Assembly (NCBI GenBank): GCA_907165275.2
Contig: OU015657.1
Span: forward strand, 13,167,001 to 13,231,000
DNA from: Zygaena filipendulae
Lineage: Eukaryota; Arthropoda; Insecta; Lepidoptera; Zygaenidae
DNA length: 64,000 bases
Direction: 5' to 3'
The notes under the pieces were generated by a model that was given only the letters and a program-made list of their open reading frames with translations, had not been told where the DNA came from and did not search any database. Each line of letters opens with the position of its first letter. Positions within the stretch are counted from its first letter, which is position 1. The translations under genes and the position numbers were made by a program. Below, piece by piece: positions 20,691 through 30,348 of the stretch.

Positions 20691-23633
20691 CTATTGCACA
20701 GTAATTGCATCAATTATGTGACTTTTCAATAGTTTTTTAAAAGTAAAAATAGTTTTAGTTTCTTTTATGTTTTTTGGTAGATTATTATAGAGCTGTGCAC
20801 CCTCATAAAGGAGGTTTTTCATTCCATAATTGGTTCTGGGTTGAGGCAACACTATATGGCTTGCATTTCTCAGCTTCATTTTATGAATTTGTTGTTTTTT
20901 AGTAAAATTAATTTGAGTATGTAAGTCATTATTCAATATTTTATGTATAAGTATACAGGTGTAGTAAATATAAGTTTGCGAAGTATTTAATAACTGAGTT
21001 TTTTTGTATAATGTTTTGGTAGGTGTAAGAAAGTCGTAATGGAATAAGGTCTTAACTATTTTGTTTTGAGATTTTTGTACAATGTCTATATTAGTTTTTG
21101 TAGCAGTACCCCAGACTTCTATTAAATAATCTAAGTGTGACTTTACTAGTGAATTATAGATAGTATATTTTACATGCTGTGGAAGACATCTCGCAATAGT
21201 ACGTAAAGCTCCCGCTAGTGATGACAACTTTGATTTAATTTTTTCTATATGAGGTTTCCATGTCAGATGACTATCTAAAATTAGGCCAAGATATTTCTCG
21301 GTCTCTGATCTATGAATAATTTGATTATTTATTTTTAAGGGTTCATAGCTTGACAGTTTCTTATTTTTTGCTCTAAAAATAACATAATGCGTTTTTGATA
21401 TATTGATGGTTAGTAAATTATATTGGAACCACGTGTTCAACAAGTCAAGATCATTTTGTGCGTCAGCAACAACAGCATTCATTGAATGGCCGAAATAGAA
21501 TAAACTAGTATCATCAGCATACAATGTTACGTCCCCCTTCAGATCAATTTCATGCAGATTATTAATGTAAATTAGGAAAAAGAGTGGACCCAAAATGGAT
21601 CCTTGTGGGACTCCATAAGTGATAGGTTTTAAGCCACTTTGATGTTTACCCATCTTGACCACCTGAAAGCGATCCGAAAGATAAGATTTCAAAATTTTGT
21701 ATGCAACTCCGGTAATGCCTATGTTATTCAGTTTCTGCAACAATAGACTATGACTAACTGTGTCAAAAGCCTTTTTGAGATCAATAAAAATGCCTAATGA
21801 GATTTGTTTTTGATCTATTTTAGTTTTGATCTTCGTTACAAGGTCAATTGTCGCTGTCAATGTATTAGATTTGGGCCTAAAACCATACTGTTTATGGTAA
21901 AGATATTTTTTTGAGTCTAGAAAATTTTCGATTCTGGTATATATTATCCTTTCAAACACTTTTGATAGCACCGGGAGGACCGAGATTGGTCGATAATTAC
22001 CTGGATCCGATCTAGCACCAGACTTATAGACGGGTGTGACCTTTGCGAGTTTGAGACTATCAGGAAACACACCTTGCTCTAAACATTTGTTTATACATTT
22101 AGTCAGATTTTCGGTTAATAGATTGTTTATACTTTTAATAGATTTGGTATTAATGCCATCCACACCTGCACTAGTATTTGAATTTAAGTTATTTATTAAT
22201 TTAGTCACTTCGTCTATTGTCGCTGGTGCCAATTCGGAAAGCTGTAAATTGTTTGTTGTAGTAATTTTAGCGCTTGTAAACATATTTTTGCTATGATATT
22301 TTGCAGGAATTTCATTCGCAAGAGTAGCGCCGATAGACGAAAAGAAACCATTAAAGCATTCACAGATTGCCTCCTTATCAGTAATTATGTCAGTTCCTAT
22401 CTGAAGTTTGGCAGGAGCCACAGTTTCTTTTAACTTGTTGTTAGAAAGATTATTTATAAGATTCCACATTTTGAGTGGATTGCTCTTACAGTTCATAAAC
22501 GCCTTAAAGTAATATAATTTTTTAGTTGATTGAATGTTTCTTGATACCAAGTTCCTTTCCTTTTTAAATTCTTGTTCTATTTTCTTATCGTATTTGTTCT
22601 TCTTATATTTACGCCACAACATGTTCCTCCTGTTAATAGCATCTATAATATTTTTATTTATCCAATCCTTTTTCGGCGGGTTGAGTGTCTTGGTTTTAGA
22701 AATTTTGCTCTTCACAATACAGGTTAATATAGTATCTTCCAAAGTAGCGTACTCACAATCATTATTGCTGCTCATCAAATCTGTTGATTCAATCAATTCA
22801 TATAGTTTATCATAATTAATTGCTTCGTAGTTTATCCTCTTCGTAGGTTTAGGGTAGTATTTTTCGACTTCAAAATATATTTGTTTGTGGTCGGACATTG
22901 ACGATTCTACCACCGCAACATGATAGCTGTTGTTGTCTTTTAAGTTAGATGAAATGTGATCCAAAATAGTTCTTGTTTTATCAGTCTCCCGGGTACAGTA
23001 ATTTGCATCTACTCTGTTCAGCAAGTTATAATCACTATCTCTTAACATATTCCTGTAGTTATTTATTAATCGATCTGAACTTAACAAGTCATAATTAAAA
23101 TCTCCAAATACTATGGCTCTTTGTCTTGCGTCCAGCTGTGATGAGTAGATTTCTAAAAATTCTTTATCATTAGTCCGCGTAGGTTTATAGATGGCACCGA
23201 TATCTAGAGAAAATTTGTTTATATGAATCCACAAGTAATGGTTTTCGTCTATACATTTGTCTTCTACTAGATTATGCTTTAAATTATTGTGGACAAATAT
23301 TGAAACTCCTCCACCTCTGACCTTAGGTCTATAGTTATAATAATGCGTGTACCCAGGGAGCTGGAACCTTTTAGCTTCATCATCAGACTTTATCCATGTT
23401 TCTGATAATATAATAACATGAACTATACTTTTAAACGATTGTACCACACATCTGAGTTCATCGAATTTTCCGGGTTTAACTATACTGCGTACATTGGCGT
23501 ATAAGAATTTCAGAGATTTTTGAGTGGTTTTTATATTAGCATAGCTGTCCGTTACTTGATACGAGATGGAGTTAAGATTTTGTAGAAGCTCGTTAGGTTT
23601 ATTTCTTAGTTTTTTGATGCTAGTTGAACTATT
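20691..23633 (-). CDS. ORF2: APE endonuclease-reverse transcriptase
   Basis: This polyprotein nicks target DNA and reverse-transcribes element RNA at the nick. The frame is open from 23633, just after a TAA at 23634-23636, giving 980 codons. The N-terminal endonuclease begins KFLYANVRS and has LSETW, GAIYKPT, FGDFNY, TILDHISS and SDHK, covering the usual catalytic residues N, E, Y, D/N and SDH. The reverse transcriptase has NYRPISVLPVLSKVFERI, FIDLKKAFDTVSH, GVPQGSILGPLFFLIYINNL and the catalytic LYADDTSLF. There is no RNase H domain. No in-frame ATG precedes the endonuclease motifs, and the frame overlaps ORF1 by 28 nt (23606-23633), so translation probably depends on reinitiation or frameshifting. 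The clade (CR1, Daphne or Rex1 side) is not certain. Confidence 0.9.
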   Translation of the reverse strand, partial: NSSTSIKKLRNKPNELLQNLNSISYQVTDSYANIKTTQKSLKFLYANVRSIVKPGKFDELRCVVQSFKSIVHVIILSETWIKSDDEAKRFQLPGYTHYYNYRPKVRGGGVSIFVHNNLKHNLVEDKCIDENHYLWIHINKFSLDIGAIYKPTRTNDKEFLEIYSSQLDARQRAIVFGDFNYDLLSSDRLINNYRNMLRDSDYNLLNRVDANYCTRETDKTRTILDHISSNLKDNNSYHVAVVESSMSDHKQIYFEVEKYYPKPTKRINYEAINYDKLYELIESTDLMSSNNDCEYATLEDTILTCIVKSKISKTKTLNPPKKDWINKNIIDAINRRNMLWRKYKKNKYDKKIEQEFKKERNLVSRNIQSTKKLYYFKAFMNCKSNPLKMWNLINNLSNNKLKETVAPAKLQIGTDIITDKEAICECFNGFFSSIGATLANEIPAKYHSKNMFTSAKITTTNNLQLSELAPATIDEVTKLINNLNSNTSAGVDGINTKSIKSINNLLTENLTKCINKCLEQGVFPDSLKLAKVTPVYKSGARSDPGNYRPISVLPVLSKVFERIIYTRIENFLDSKKYLYHKQYGFRPKSNTLTATIDLVTKIKTKIDQKQISLGIFIDLKKAFDTVSHSLLLQKLNNIGITGVAYKILKSYLSDRFQVVKMGKHQSGLKPITYGVPQGSILGPLFFLIYINNLHEIDLKGDVTLYADDTSLFYFGHSMNAVVADAQNDLDLLNTWFQYNLLTINISKTHYVIFRAKNKKLSSYEPLKINNQIIHRSETEKYLGLILDSHLTWKPHIEKIKSKLSSLAGALRTIARCLPQHVKYTIYNSLVKSHLDYLIEVWGTATKTNIDIVQKSQNKIVKTLFHYDFLTPTKTLYKKTQLLNTSQTYIYYTCILIHKILNNDLHTQINFTKKQQIHKMKLRNASHIVLPQPRTNYGMKNLLYEGAQLYNNLPKNIKETKTIFTFKKLLKSHIIDAITVQ

Positions 23634-24490
23634 TTAGGAATATTTTTAATGTATTTTATACCAAGGTTTGCTTCACCATTTCCTGTCCTGCGTTTAAGTT
23701 CTTCTTTCAACTTTTTAAGATGTGCTCGTTGATCGGGCGTTTGATCGGAAAAAATTTTTACAGTTTCAGATTTTATGTTATTTCTGCCTCGCAGTATAGA
23801 TTTCACAGTATCTTGCGATGTAAAACAAGCCTTTATCGGTCGGACTTTTTCTGAGTTATATTTTCCAAGACGAAAAGTTTTTACTGGTTTTGGGCTTACC
23901 GTAGATGTCATTTCAGTTATTTTTAGAATTTGTTTCATATCATAATCAATTCTCTCTGTTGGTGTGGCTAAATTTGACTCGGGAATTCCAGTCACAATTA
24001 TATTTTTTGTTCTCAAGGAACGTTCGCTGATCTCAGCCATTAAGTCCTCCCACACATGTGAAGAAGAAGATATTTCTGAAGGAGCTGCCTTTAAAGTTAG
24101 TATATCAGCTTCCAATAGTTCAATTTTTTTGTTTGCAGAATATATTTCTGACTTCAATTTTTCCTGATTTTCCGTCAAGATATCTGTAGTCAATTTAACA
24201 TTATTGATCTGTTCTTTAATTATAGTAACGTCTTCACATATTTTGTTGATATTACTTGCTTGGTCGCAGTTGGTTGATTTCAGGTAAGACATCATTTCAT
24301 TCATCTGTTTACGCATTTCAGCCAGTTCTGATTTGATAGTATCATTATCGTCGGTATGTTTCCGTTTATTTCGGAAGGTTACTTGAGGGGTCAGGTATGG
24401 ATCATCTTTATCCAAATTCGTCAATTCCGGGGAAGATCCACTACGACCAAATCCAGAGCCACTTCCAGTAGGCGATCGAAAAGTGCTCAT
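23606..24490 (-). CDS. ORF1: RNA-binding coiled-coil protein
   Basis: The 294-residue protein would coat the element RNA as a chaperone. It starts at an ATG (24488-24490). Residues 1-45 are Ser/Gly/Pro-rich and then basic (FRNKRKHTDD). Residues about 50-134 form a coiled coil with heptad-spaced I, L and M (for example IELLEADILTLK). Residues about 155-250 look like an RRM-type fold (SLRTKNIIVTGIPES, KPVKTFRLGKY, ACFTSQDTVKSILR), followed by a basic tail with LKKLKEELKRRTGNG. This order resembles the ORF1p layout of L1 and some CR1-group elements. No CCHC zinc knuckle is present. Confidence 0.8.
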   Translation of the reverse strand: MSTFRSPTGSGSGFGRSGSSPELTNLDKDDPYLTPQVTFRNKRKHTDDNDTIKSELAEMRKQMNEMMSYLKSTNCDQASNINKICEDVTIIKEQINNVKLTTDILTENQEKLKSEIYSANKKIELLEADILTLKAAPSEISSSSHVWEDLMAEISERSLRTKNIIVTGIPESNLATPTERIDYDMKQILKITEMTSTVSPKPVKTFRLGKYNSEKVRPIKACFTSQDTVKSILRGRNNIKSETVKIFSDQTPDQRAHLKKLKEELKRRTGNGEANLGIKYIKNIPKIVQLASKN

Positions 24491-24769
24491 ATTGATCTAT
24501 GTTTTAAACACTTGTTGTGATATTGTGTGGGTAATACAAAAAACTGATCTGTACTCTTTACTCGAGGGGGTGAAGAGCGGTTACCGCATCGACAGCTCAA
24601 GACGTATTTAACAACACAACGACATAAGACAAAATAAGATTTGCAAAGGGATCACTGACTAATTACAAAGGCACTATGTTTAAATTTGACTGAATAGCAC
24701 CACAAATAAATAATAAAAGAACTCTTAAAACCACATAAAACACGTCTGCTTTCTACGCTCACTGAGATA

Positions 24770-26429
24770 CATAGAGATAGAGATTTTTACCTATATAATT
24801 GTTGTCCTATAAAAATTTGTTTAAAAATATGAAGTCTTTTGGTTACAAAAATGTCATGGACGTAATATGTCATGTACCATATTAAAAATTATTAATGTTA
24901 ATATTTGAAATCATATCACCATCTCTAGCACTTATGGTCTCTAGGTCCCCAGGATCTCGGTTAATTACCTACAATCTACGCTTACCACTGTCCATGATTT
25001 ATTATTTTTTTTTAACACTTCTCAATGCGCAGTTAGCTACTGTTTCACAAAAAAACATATTGTAAAGTGCCAGCTCAAAGAGAAAAATGTATGCATTTTT
25101 TAGACATTCGCCGCGCGAGTTGTCAGAGGCACCTGTCAATGAGTGCGCCCGCATTCAGTGTATTTTGGCAAAGTTGGCGCCAATCCGTCTTGTATTAGGG
25201 AGGTCGTGTGAAACTATCGATAGAAAATACAATATATTATATTTTTTTATTTTGTAGTTTATTTAACCGCCAACAGAAACCAATAGATTTACAATAACGG
25301 TTACAAATAATATTAATACATAGGTAAATCTATTCCAGAACGGTTTGACATATTAACTGATACCATTACAATTACATGAATTTACGAAACCTAAACTATA
25401 TCTAAGTACTTATAATAAATTGAAAAGTCTATAAAATTTCAATATCTGCATGTTCTATAGAAAACACAAAAACCTGTAGATCAAACTAGTTGTTTATTAT
25501 GTAACACCTTATTGTTTTTAAAGCAATAAAATCACTTGACATGAAATCAATAGACGTTGTTTTCGTTGTTTACTTCTTCTTCTTTCGTTGCTTGATGCAA
25601 TTTTATTCTAAACGCATCGAAAGAAATATTACTTTAAAGATTAGCGTGGGAGAATTTCGTTAGTAATTATAGTTAGCTTAAAATAATTTGTATTTGCAGA
25701 GAAGAAAGTGTAATATTATTAGATACCTACATAAATAATTAAACAACTATGCAAGTGCATAGATTATTTTAGATCGAAATAGGTACCTACTAACTTTCTA
25801 AGAGCAATATATTTTTATCGATATCGATAACAACCACCAGTCATAATTTATTGCAGCACTACTCGCTAATGACCACGGGTCGGCGTCTGCGTCCGCGCAG
25901 GTGAGATGTTCACACATCATTACCACTCGTTACCCACCGGATTTCCGTCTGAGCACAACACTAAAATACCGTGTAATAACCGGCAGGTTGGAAAAATATA
26001 TACAAATTAAAAAACTGAAATGAATGAAAGAAAATGTTCTCTTCGGCTTGGCGCGTTTTTATGTTTTGACGTCTATAAATATATATATTTGGAGCGAGTT
26101 TATTTTTAAGAGCCCATATTTTACGTGTAGCAATGATCCTATAATGCCGTTCCTCTTGTTCCAAACTATAAATGTCAAGATTATTAGGTATGCCAATGGC
26201 AATAAAAGATTGGGTTATTTATCTGTGGACACCCACTCTTGCGCAGGTGAATGTTTTGTTAAAAATTGTGTATTCTTAAATTTATCTTGCTGAATAACAA
26301 TATATTATGCGTGTTGAATGAAAATTATAATAAAGTATAACCAAGTTTAGGTTTTATTAGAAATAGGTGAAAAAAGTATTTAGAATAGATCAAATTTTCT
26401 TAAAATCGATATACTTACCCTATACAGAA
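24770..26429. other. Unique DNA
   Basis: Contains the promoter-like cluster at 25120-25230 (listed separately), two overlapping TATCGATA sites at 25816-25829, and a GC-rich stretch at about 25870-25960. Frames 25961-26164 and 26024-26293 are AT-rich and lack domains. Confidence 0.4.
25120..25230. promoter_or_regulatory. Promoter-like cluster: E2F and DRE palindromes
   Basis: Within 100 bp there are CACCTGTCA (25130-25138), TTCAGT matching an insect initiator (25154-25159), TTGGCGCCAA (25174-25183), which is a perfect E2F-type palindrome, and CTATCGATAG (25214-25223), which contains the DREF site. DRE plus E2F is a known combination in Drosophila replication-gene promoters. No adjacent exon was identified, and the direction is unknown. 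Confidence 0.35.
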
Positions 26430-26560
26430 ATCCTTACTATTAATTTGTTTGTTTGATAATTTGGGCCGCTTTCACGCCTTAACTACTCAACCGATCGTTA
26501 TGGAACTTTGCACATACCTTGTCAGGGGCACAGAAAAAGACATAGGTCCTACCTATCTTT
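26430..26560 (+). mobile_element. Helitron-like fragment
   Basis: Carries TTTGTTTGTTTGATAATTTG, CGCTTTCACGCCTTAACTAC, and CATACCTTGTCAGGGGCAC. The 3' hairpin and CTAG end are missing, so it is 3' truncated. Confidence 0.6.
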
Positions 26561-26810
26561 CATTTATTATAAAGTACCTACTATTCTTGAGTGACATAAA
26601 ATTGATTGACAAAATCTACATTAACACGAACTATTTAAAATGTAATGCGTGAAATGCTTTTGTATAACAACTTTTTTCCCAACATCCGATTGAAATGAAA
26701 CAATGGGTAGGTATACGTTATTCCAGTAAACTAAGCATAATCTACCTGTGAAAACCACATGATAATCTGTTTAGTAGTTCTGAAGATGTTGTCCTTTTGT
26801 TCTGTACCTA

Positions 26811-27040
26811 TACCTCTGACAACTTGTAGTATGCAATAATTAATTCAATTACGACGCGTCAATTCTTGAGTTCCCGGGGGAATTCTGAGATGAAAACTAC
26901 CCTATGTGTTATTCTCATGTATAAGCTAAATTATTGTGAAATTTCATTAAAATCCATTCAGTAGTTTTTGCGTGAAAGCGTAACAAACATCCACACATCC
27001 ATACATACAAACTTTCGCGTTTACTATAATTGAATAAGGA
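26811..27040 (-). mobile_element. Helitron-like element, long subfamily
   Basis: Minus-strand copy with ACGCTTTCACGCAAAAACTA and the AATTAATTATTGCATACTAC junction shared with 4698-4988 and the plus-strand part of 61561-61990. It breaks off after TTGTCAGAGGTACAG. Confidence 0.6.
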
Positions 27041-27240
27041 AGTAAGGATAGATGATATGTAACGTAAGTATGTACCTGTCAGCTTATTGGGGCCTTTCAC
27101 AGGTACCCGCGGAGCCTCCGCCTCCGCATCGATCGGACAGGTGCGCGCGGCTGCGATTGGCCGAGGGCTGAGGTGAGACAGGTGTCTTGCTTCGTCGACC
27201 AATCGCAATCGAGATTATCGCACCTAAAGTGGTTTTGAAG
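27041..27240. promoter_or_regulatory. GC-rich island with CAGGTG boxes
   Basis: Contains TACCTGTCAGC, GGACAGGTGCGCG and GAGACAGGTGTC. The CACCTGTC/GACAGGTG combination recurs in other islands of the window. The overlapping minus frame 26915-27208 spans a Helitron and the island, so it is not called. Confidence 0.3.
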
Positions 27241-27764
27241 GCATTCTTTTATAAAAAAACTAAGATGTTTTCTTTATATCAGCTACTTATTGTTACAACA
27301 TGACAGGTAAAGAAGTTATAAGGAAGTTACTTGTATATAAGTAGTGGCTGCACGATGGTACTACATGAATATTTCGCAATTCTGATGTATCATGGTTACT
27401 ATAGACTTTACCTCTATCTTTTTTCCTCTATGCTTTTTATTTTTATTGATCTAGACTCTAGACTCTTGAGCAATCAATTTTCTATCTCGCCAGCCTGTAT
27501 TATTTGAAAACTAAGAAGTCGATCACTTATTTTGTTGATACATAGAGGAAAGACAACAATCACCAGCGTGCAAAGTGTTGGGAATTGGGATTTCCGAGGG
27601 AATCCTCTTTTTCTCTTTCACAATCTGATCAGATAGCAGATATGTATATAGATCAGTCTAATATCTAATGGGTAGGTACTTCCCCGGCGTTGCTACCGTA
27701 CATAGTGAAAATAATGTGAAAGACGGAAAACATACGTACCTATCTCCTAGTTACGACTAGCTCT
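27241..27764. other. Unique AT-rich DNA
   Basis: Nothing recognised. Confidence 0.5.
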
Positions 27765-27960
27765 GCTCTGCGGTTTCACTCACATGAATTTGGAAATTCT
27801 CGCAGAAACTCCGATAAAAGTGGTTTAAGTTACTTCTTCTAACGTCAGCTGTCTGCCAGTGAAAGTTCCGTCAAAAATGGCCCAACCATCTCTAAAATTA
27901 GCAAACAAACAGAAAGACAGATCTCAGTTTTAAGAAATGACTTTTCGTTATACCTAAATA
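27765..27960 (-). mobile_element. Helitron-like element, TCAGCTGTCTGCCAGTG subfamily
   Basis: The 3' end is at 27767 onward (inverted CTAG) and its hairpin is degraded. Internal ATCAGCTGTCTGCCAGTGAA-type sequence (inverted) also occurs in the copies at 46871 and 51725, so these three form another subfamily. Confidence 0.55.
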
Positions 27961-28437
27961 CCGTATACGTTACGAAAGTATATATACTGTGATTTGTATT
28001 TAGAAAAAGCTGTTATTTTGAAAATTAAAAACAGACACCTAAATTTTATTTATATGTATAGTATATAGATATAATTAGGTTGTTAGAGAATTACAGTTAA
28101 TCAGATCACACTTGTACGACAAGTGGCGCCTCCGAGCGGCGCTCTCTGCACAGCTGCAGGCGACCCAGACAGCGCTGGCGCAGACGTTAATCTACAATAT
28201 TTAGCACCGCGCATGTCCGTCCGTCTCGCTTCGCGGAATCATTAAAATTCGCCCTGAATACGTCGCGTAAGTTATTTCAATTTTACACATCGGTTCATTC
28301 AGAACTAATTTTTAAATCTGCAATGCGAATGTATACTCTTTAAAAAAACAAAAAAGTTACATATTTATTATTAGTAGGTACTTATTATGCCATATATCTA
28401 CCTCTATATACCAGTCTAACGCCACACCATTGATACT
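27961..28437. other. Unique DNA with GC-rich island at 28110-28270
   Basis: The island includes AAGTGGCGCCTCCGAGCGGC and CACAGCTGCAGGCG. No gene is supported. Confidence 0.35.
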
Positions 28438-28998
28438 AACAAGTGCGAGTCGGACTCGCGCACGAAGGGTCACCATTATCTATAAAAATGGCAAAAAAAT
28501 ATGTCTGTTGTATGGGAGCCCCTAAATATTTGTTTTTTTTTTTTTATTTTTATTTAACTATATATGCTGTAAATATTTCAAGCCTGTTGCCGTTGTCAAC
28601 ACGTAGTGATTACCTTCTCTCTGGTTGTCAATATAAGGCAAAAACGAGCAAAAAATGTCATTGCAATTTTTCAAATGTTATCACAACAATATCATAAAAT
28701 AACTTGGTATAAGTATGCTCGTTTTATTATTAGGCTTCCGCACCCAAAGGGTAAACGGGACCCTATTGCTAAGACTCCGTTGTCCGTTCGTCCGTCTGTC
28801 TCGTGAACCTGGATAGTTACCCATACAGTTAAAATTTTCACAGATGATGTATTTCTGTCGTCACTATGTCAACAATTACTAAAAAACAGAAGTAAATATG
28901 TAAGGGGGCTACCATACAACAAACGTGTTTTTTTTTTCCGTAGATATGATGGTACGGAAAACTTCAAGTGCGAGTCCTACTCTCATTTGGCTGGTTTT
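28438..28998 (+). repeat. Dispersed repeat with GCGAGTCGGACTCGC hairpin head
   Basis: It opens with AAGTGCGAGTCGGACTCGCG, whose 7-bp arms GCGAGTC/GACTCGC pair around one G, then GAAGGGT. Further in it has GTAAACGGGACCCTATTGC and GTCCGTTCGTCCGTCTGTC. AAGTGCGAGTCCTACTC near 28967 echoes the head. This resembles a very common lepidopteran non-autonomous repeat. Frames 28443-28697 and 28606-28806 lie within it. Confidence 0.55.
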
Positions 28999-29155
28999 TC
29001 TTCGTTCTGTCGATCGAATACATTTAATCTCTCAATTTCCCATTTTCATCAAATCAAATTTGTTTTGTGCTGTACCTAATAAACAGGATCCATAAAGAAC
29101 TGTTTACTAACTATCTTAACACCTTTTGTAACCTAATGGATGTGCAATAAATAAA

Positions 29156-29353
29156 TCCTACTAATATTATAAATGTGAAAGTGTGGATGTTTGTATGTTT
29201 TTACTCAATCACGCAAAAATGGCTGAACGGATTTATATGAAATTTGCCATGCACGTTGTCAGGGGTACAGAAAAGGACATACGGTACTTTTTATCCCGGA
29301 AATCCCGCGGGAACTCCGAAATTACCGCAGGTGAAACCGCGGGGCGCAGCTAG
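29156..29353 (+). mobile_element. Helitron-like element, complete short copy (198 bp)
   Basis: Starts TCCTACTAATATTATAAATG after A(29155) and ends GGGGCGCAGCTAG before T(29354). The 3' subterminal ACCGCAGGTGAAACCGCGGG forms the short hairpin. The TC start, CTAG end, A|T insertion site and lack of target duplication are Helitron hallmarks. It is the type copy for this window, with near-identical copies at 46298-46496 and 52595-52786. It encodes nothing, so it would rely on a Rep/helicase made elsewhere. Confidence 0.8.
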
Positions 29354-30023
29354 TAAATAAATAAATAAATTGAATACGTAAAAATACCTATTGTACGCGT
29401 TCCTTTTTTGTATTTGAAAAATAACCGCGCCGTGTGACGTCAGACCTAGGTACACTTAGTTATAACGTCACGAGGTCATGTATCTATATTTCGCCACGAT
29501 CTAGTAGGCTCGATAGTTAAACAAAAGAAAATGCCTCCAAATCAAAACACGACAGAACACGTGTCAGTCAGGGGGCACATTCCCATGGGGGTGGGTCCGA
29601 CCCGCTCGCGCGTCTTAGGGGAGGCAGGGGAGAAGCGACGGTACATTTAATGACTTACCGATTGAGTTTTTATTTACCTATTACCCCGCAAGTGGTGAGC
29701 ATTTGTATGTTAATTGTATGACGGTGGAACCGCTCCCCGGGGAGCGCTGGGTATTTATGGGCGTTTTGTATCTCATTCGTATATCGAGAGGTTTTTCTAA
29801 ATAAATTAAATTTTGGATTCGAATATGTTTCAGATCGGTTCGACGCACACATAATACCTATGTAGATTGGAGTAGTTAAAGCGGCAAACTTCATAAAAAT
29901 CGAGCGGGGAAATTTTAACAAACGCTCATAGAAACTCCATCTACTAAATCCAGTTGAATCGAGCATGTTTTTAGTTTTGGATAAATGTTTTACTGGCCAG
30001 ATTATGTCCAGGATTTATATAAT
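29354..30023. other. Unique DNA
   Basis: Begins with (AAAT)n from the insertion site. No gene is supported. The minus frame 29670-29966 has no recognised domain. Confidence 0.4.
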
Positions 30024-30348
30024 AGGGATGTTGCCTATTTTTGAAAATCAAAATTCTAATTAGTCCGTCAGTTAGAAAATAAAAAAACAATAGACACGTA
30101 TTTTTTGCTTTTTTAAATAAATTAAAATATTCAGAGATAAAGCGCATTAAAGTTTAAGATGAGGAGGTCGTGACGTCACTAACCGCAAAACAGCCATACA
30201 AACTGTCAGAATAGTGACGTCACGCGAAATTTCAACTCAATATATCGCCGTTATTTTTTGATTACGTAAAAAAAGAAAAAATACGTGTCCAATATTTTTT
30301 AATAATCTACAAGACGGACTAAAAAATAAAAATTAGTCAACATACCCA
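30024..30348 (+). mobile_element. TGACGTCA inverted-repeat element, copy 1
   Basis: The left end GGGATGTTGCCTATTTTTG and the right end (inverted) GGGTATGTTGACTAATTTTT start long imperfect terminal repeats that both pass through AGTCCGTC and ACACGTATTTTTT / ACACGTATTTTTTC. The core has two TGACGTCA palindromes flanking CGCCATACAAACTGTCAGAA-type sequence. The element has no ORF. Copies at 47423, 51912, 58884 and a diverged one at 32882 define the family. Confidence 0.75.

Larger units (their letters stand above)
20640..24765 (-). mobile_element. Near full-length CR1/Daphne-like non-LTR retrotransposon
   Basis: ORF1 and ORF2 lie in order on the minus strand with no frameshift or stop inside either. 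About 275 nt of 5' UTR precede ORF1; the 5' edge is placed near 24765 because the sequence changes character around the GAGCGTAGAAAGCAG block, and the 3' edge is not defined precisely. Intact coding capacity suggests a young insertion. No matching target duplication was found by eye, so both edges are estimates. Confidence 0.75.
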
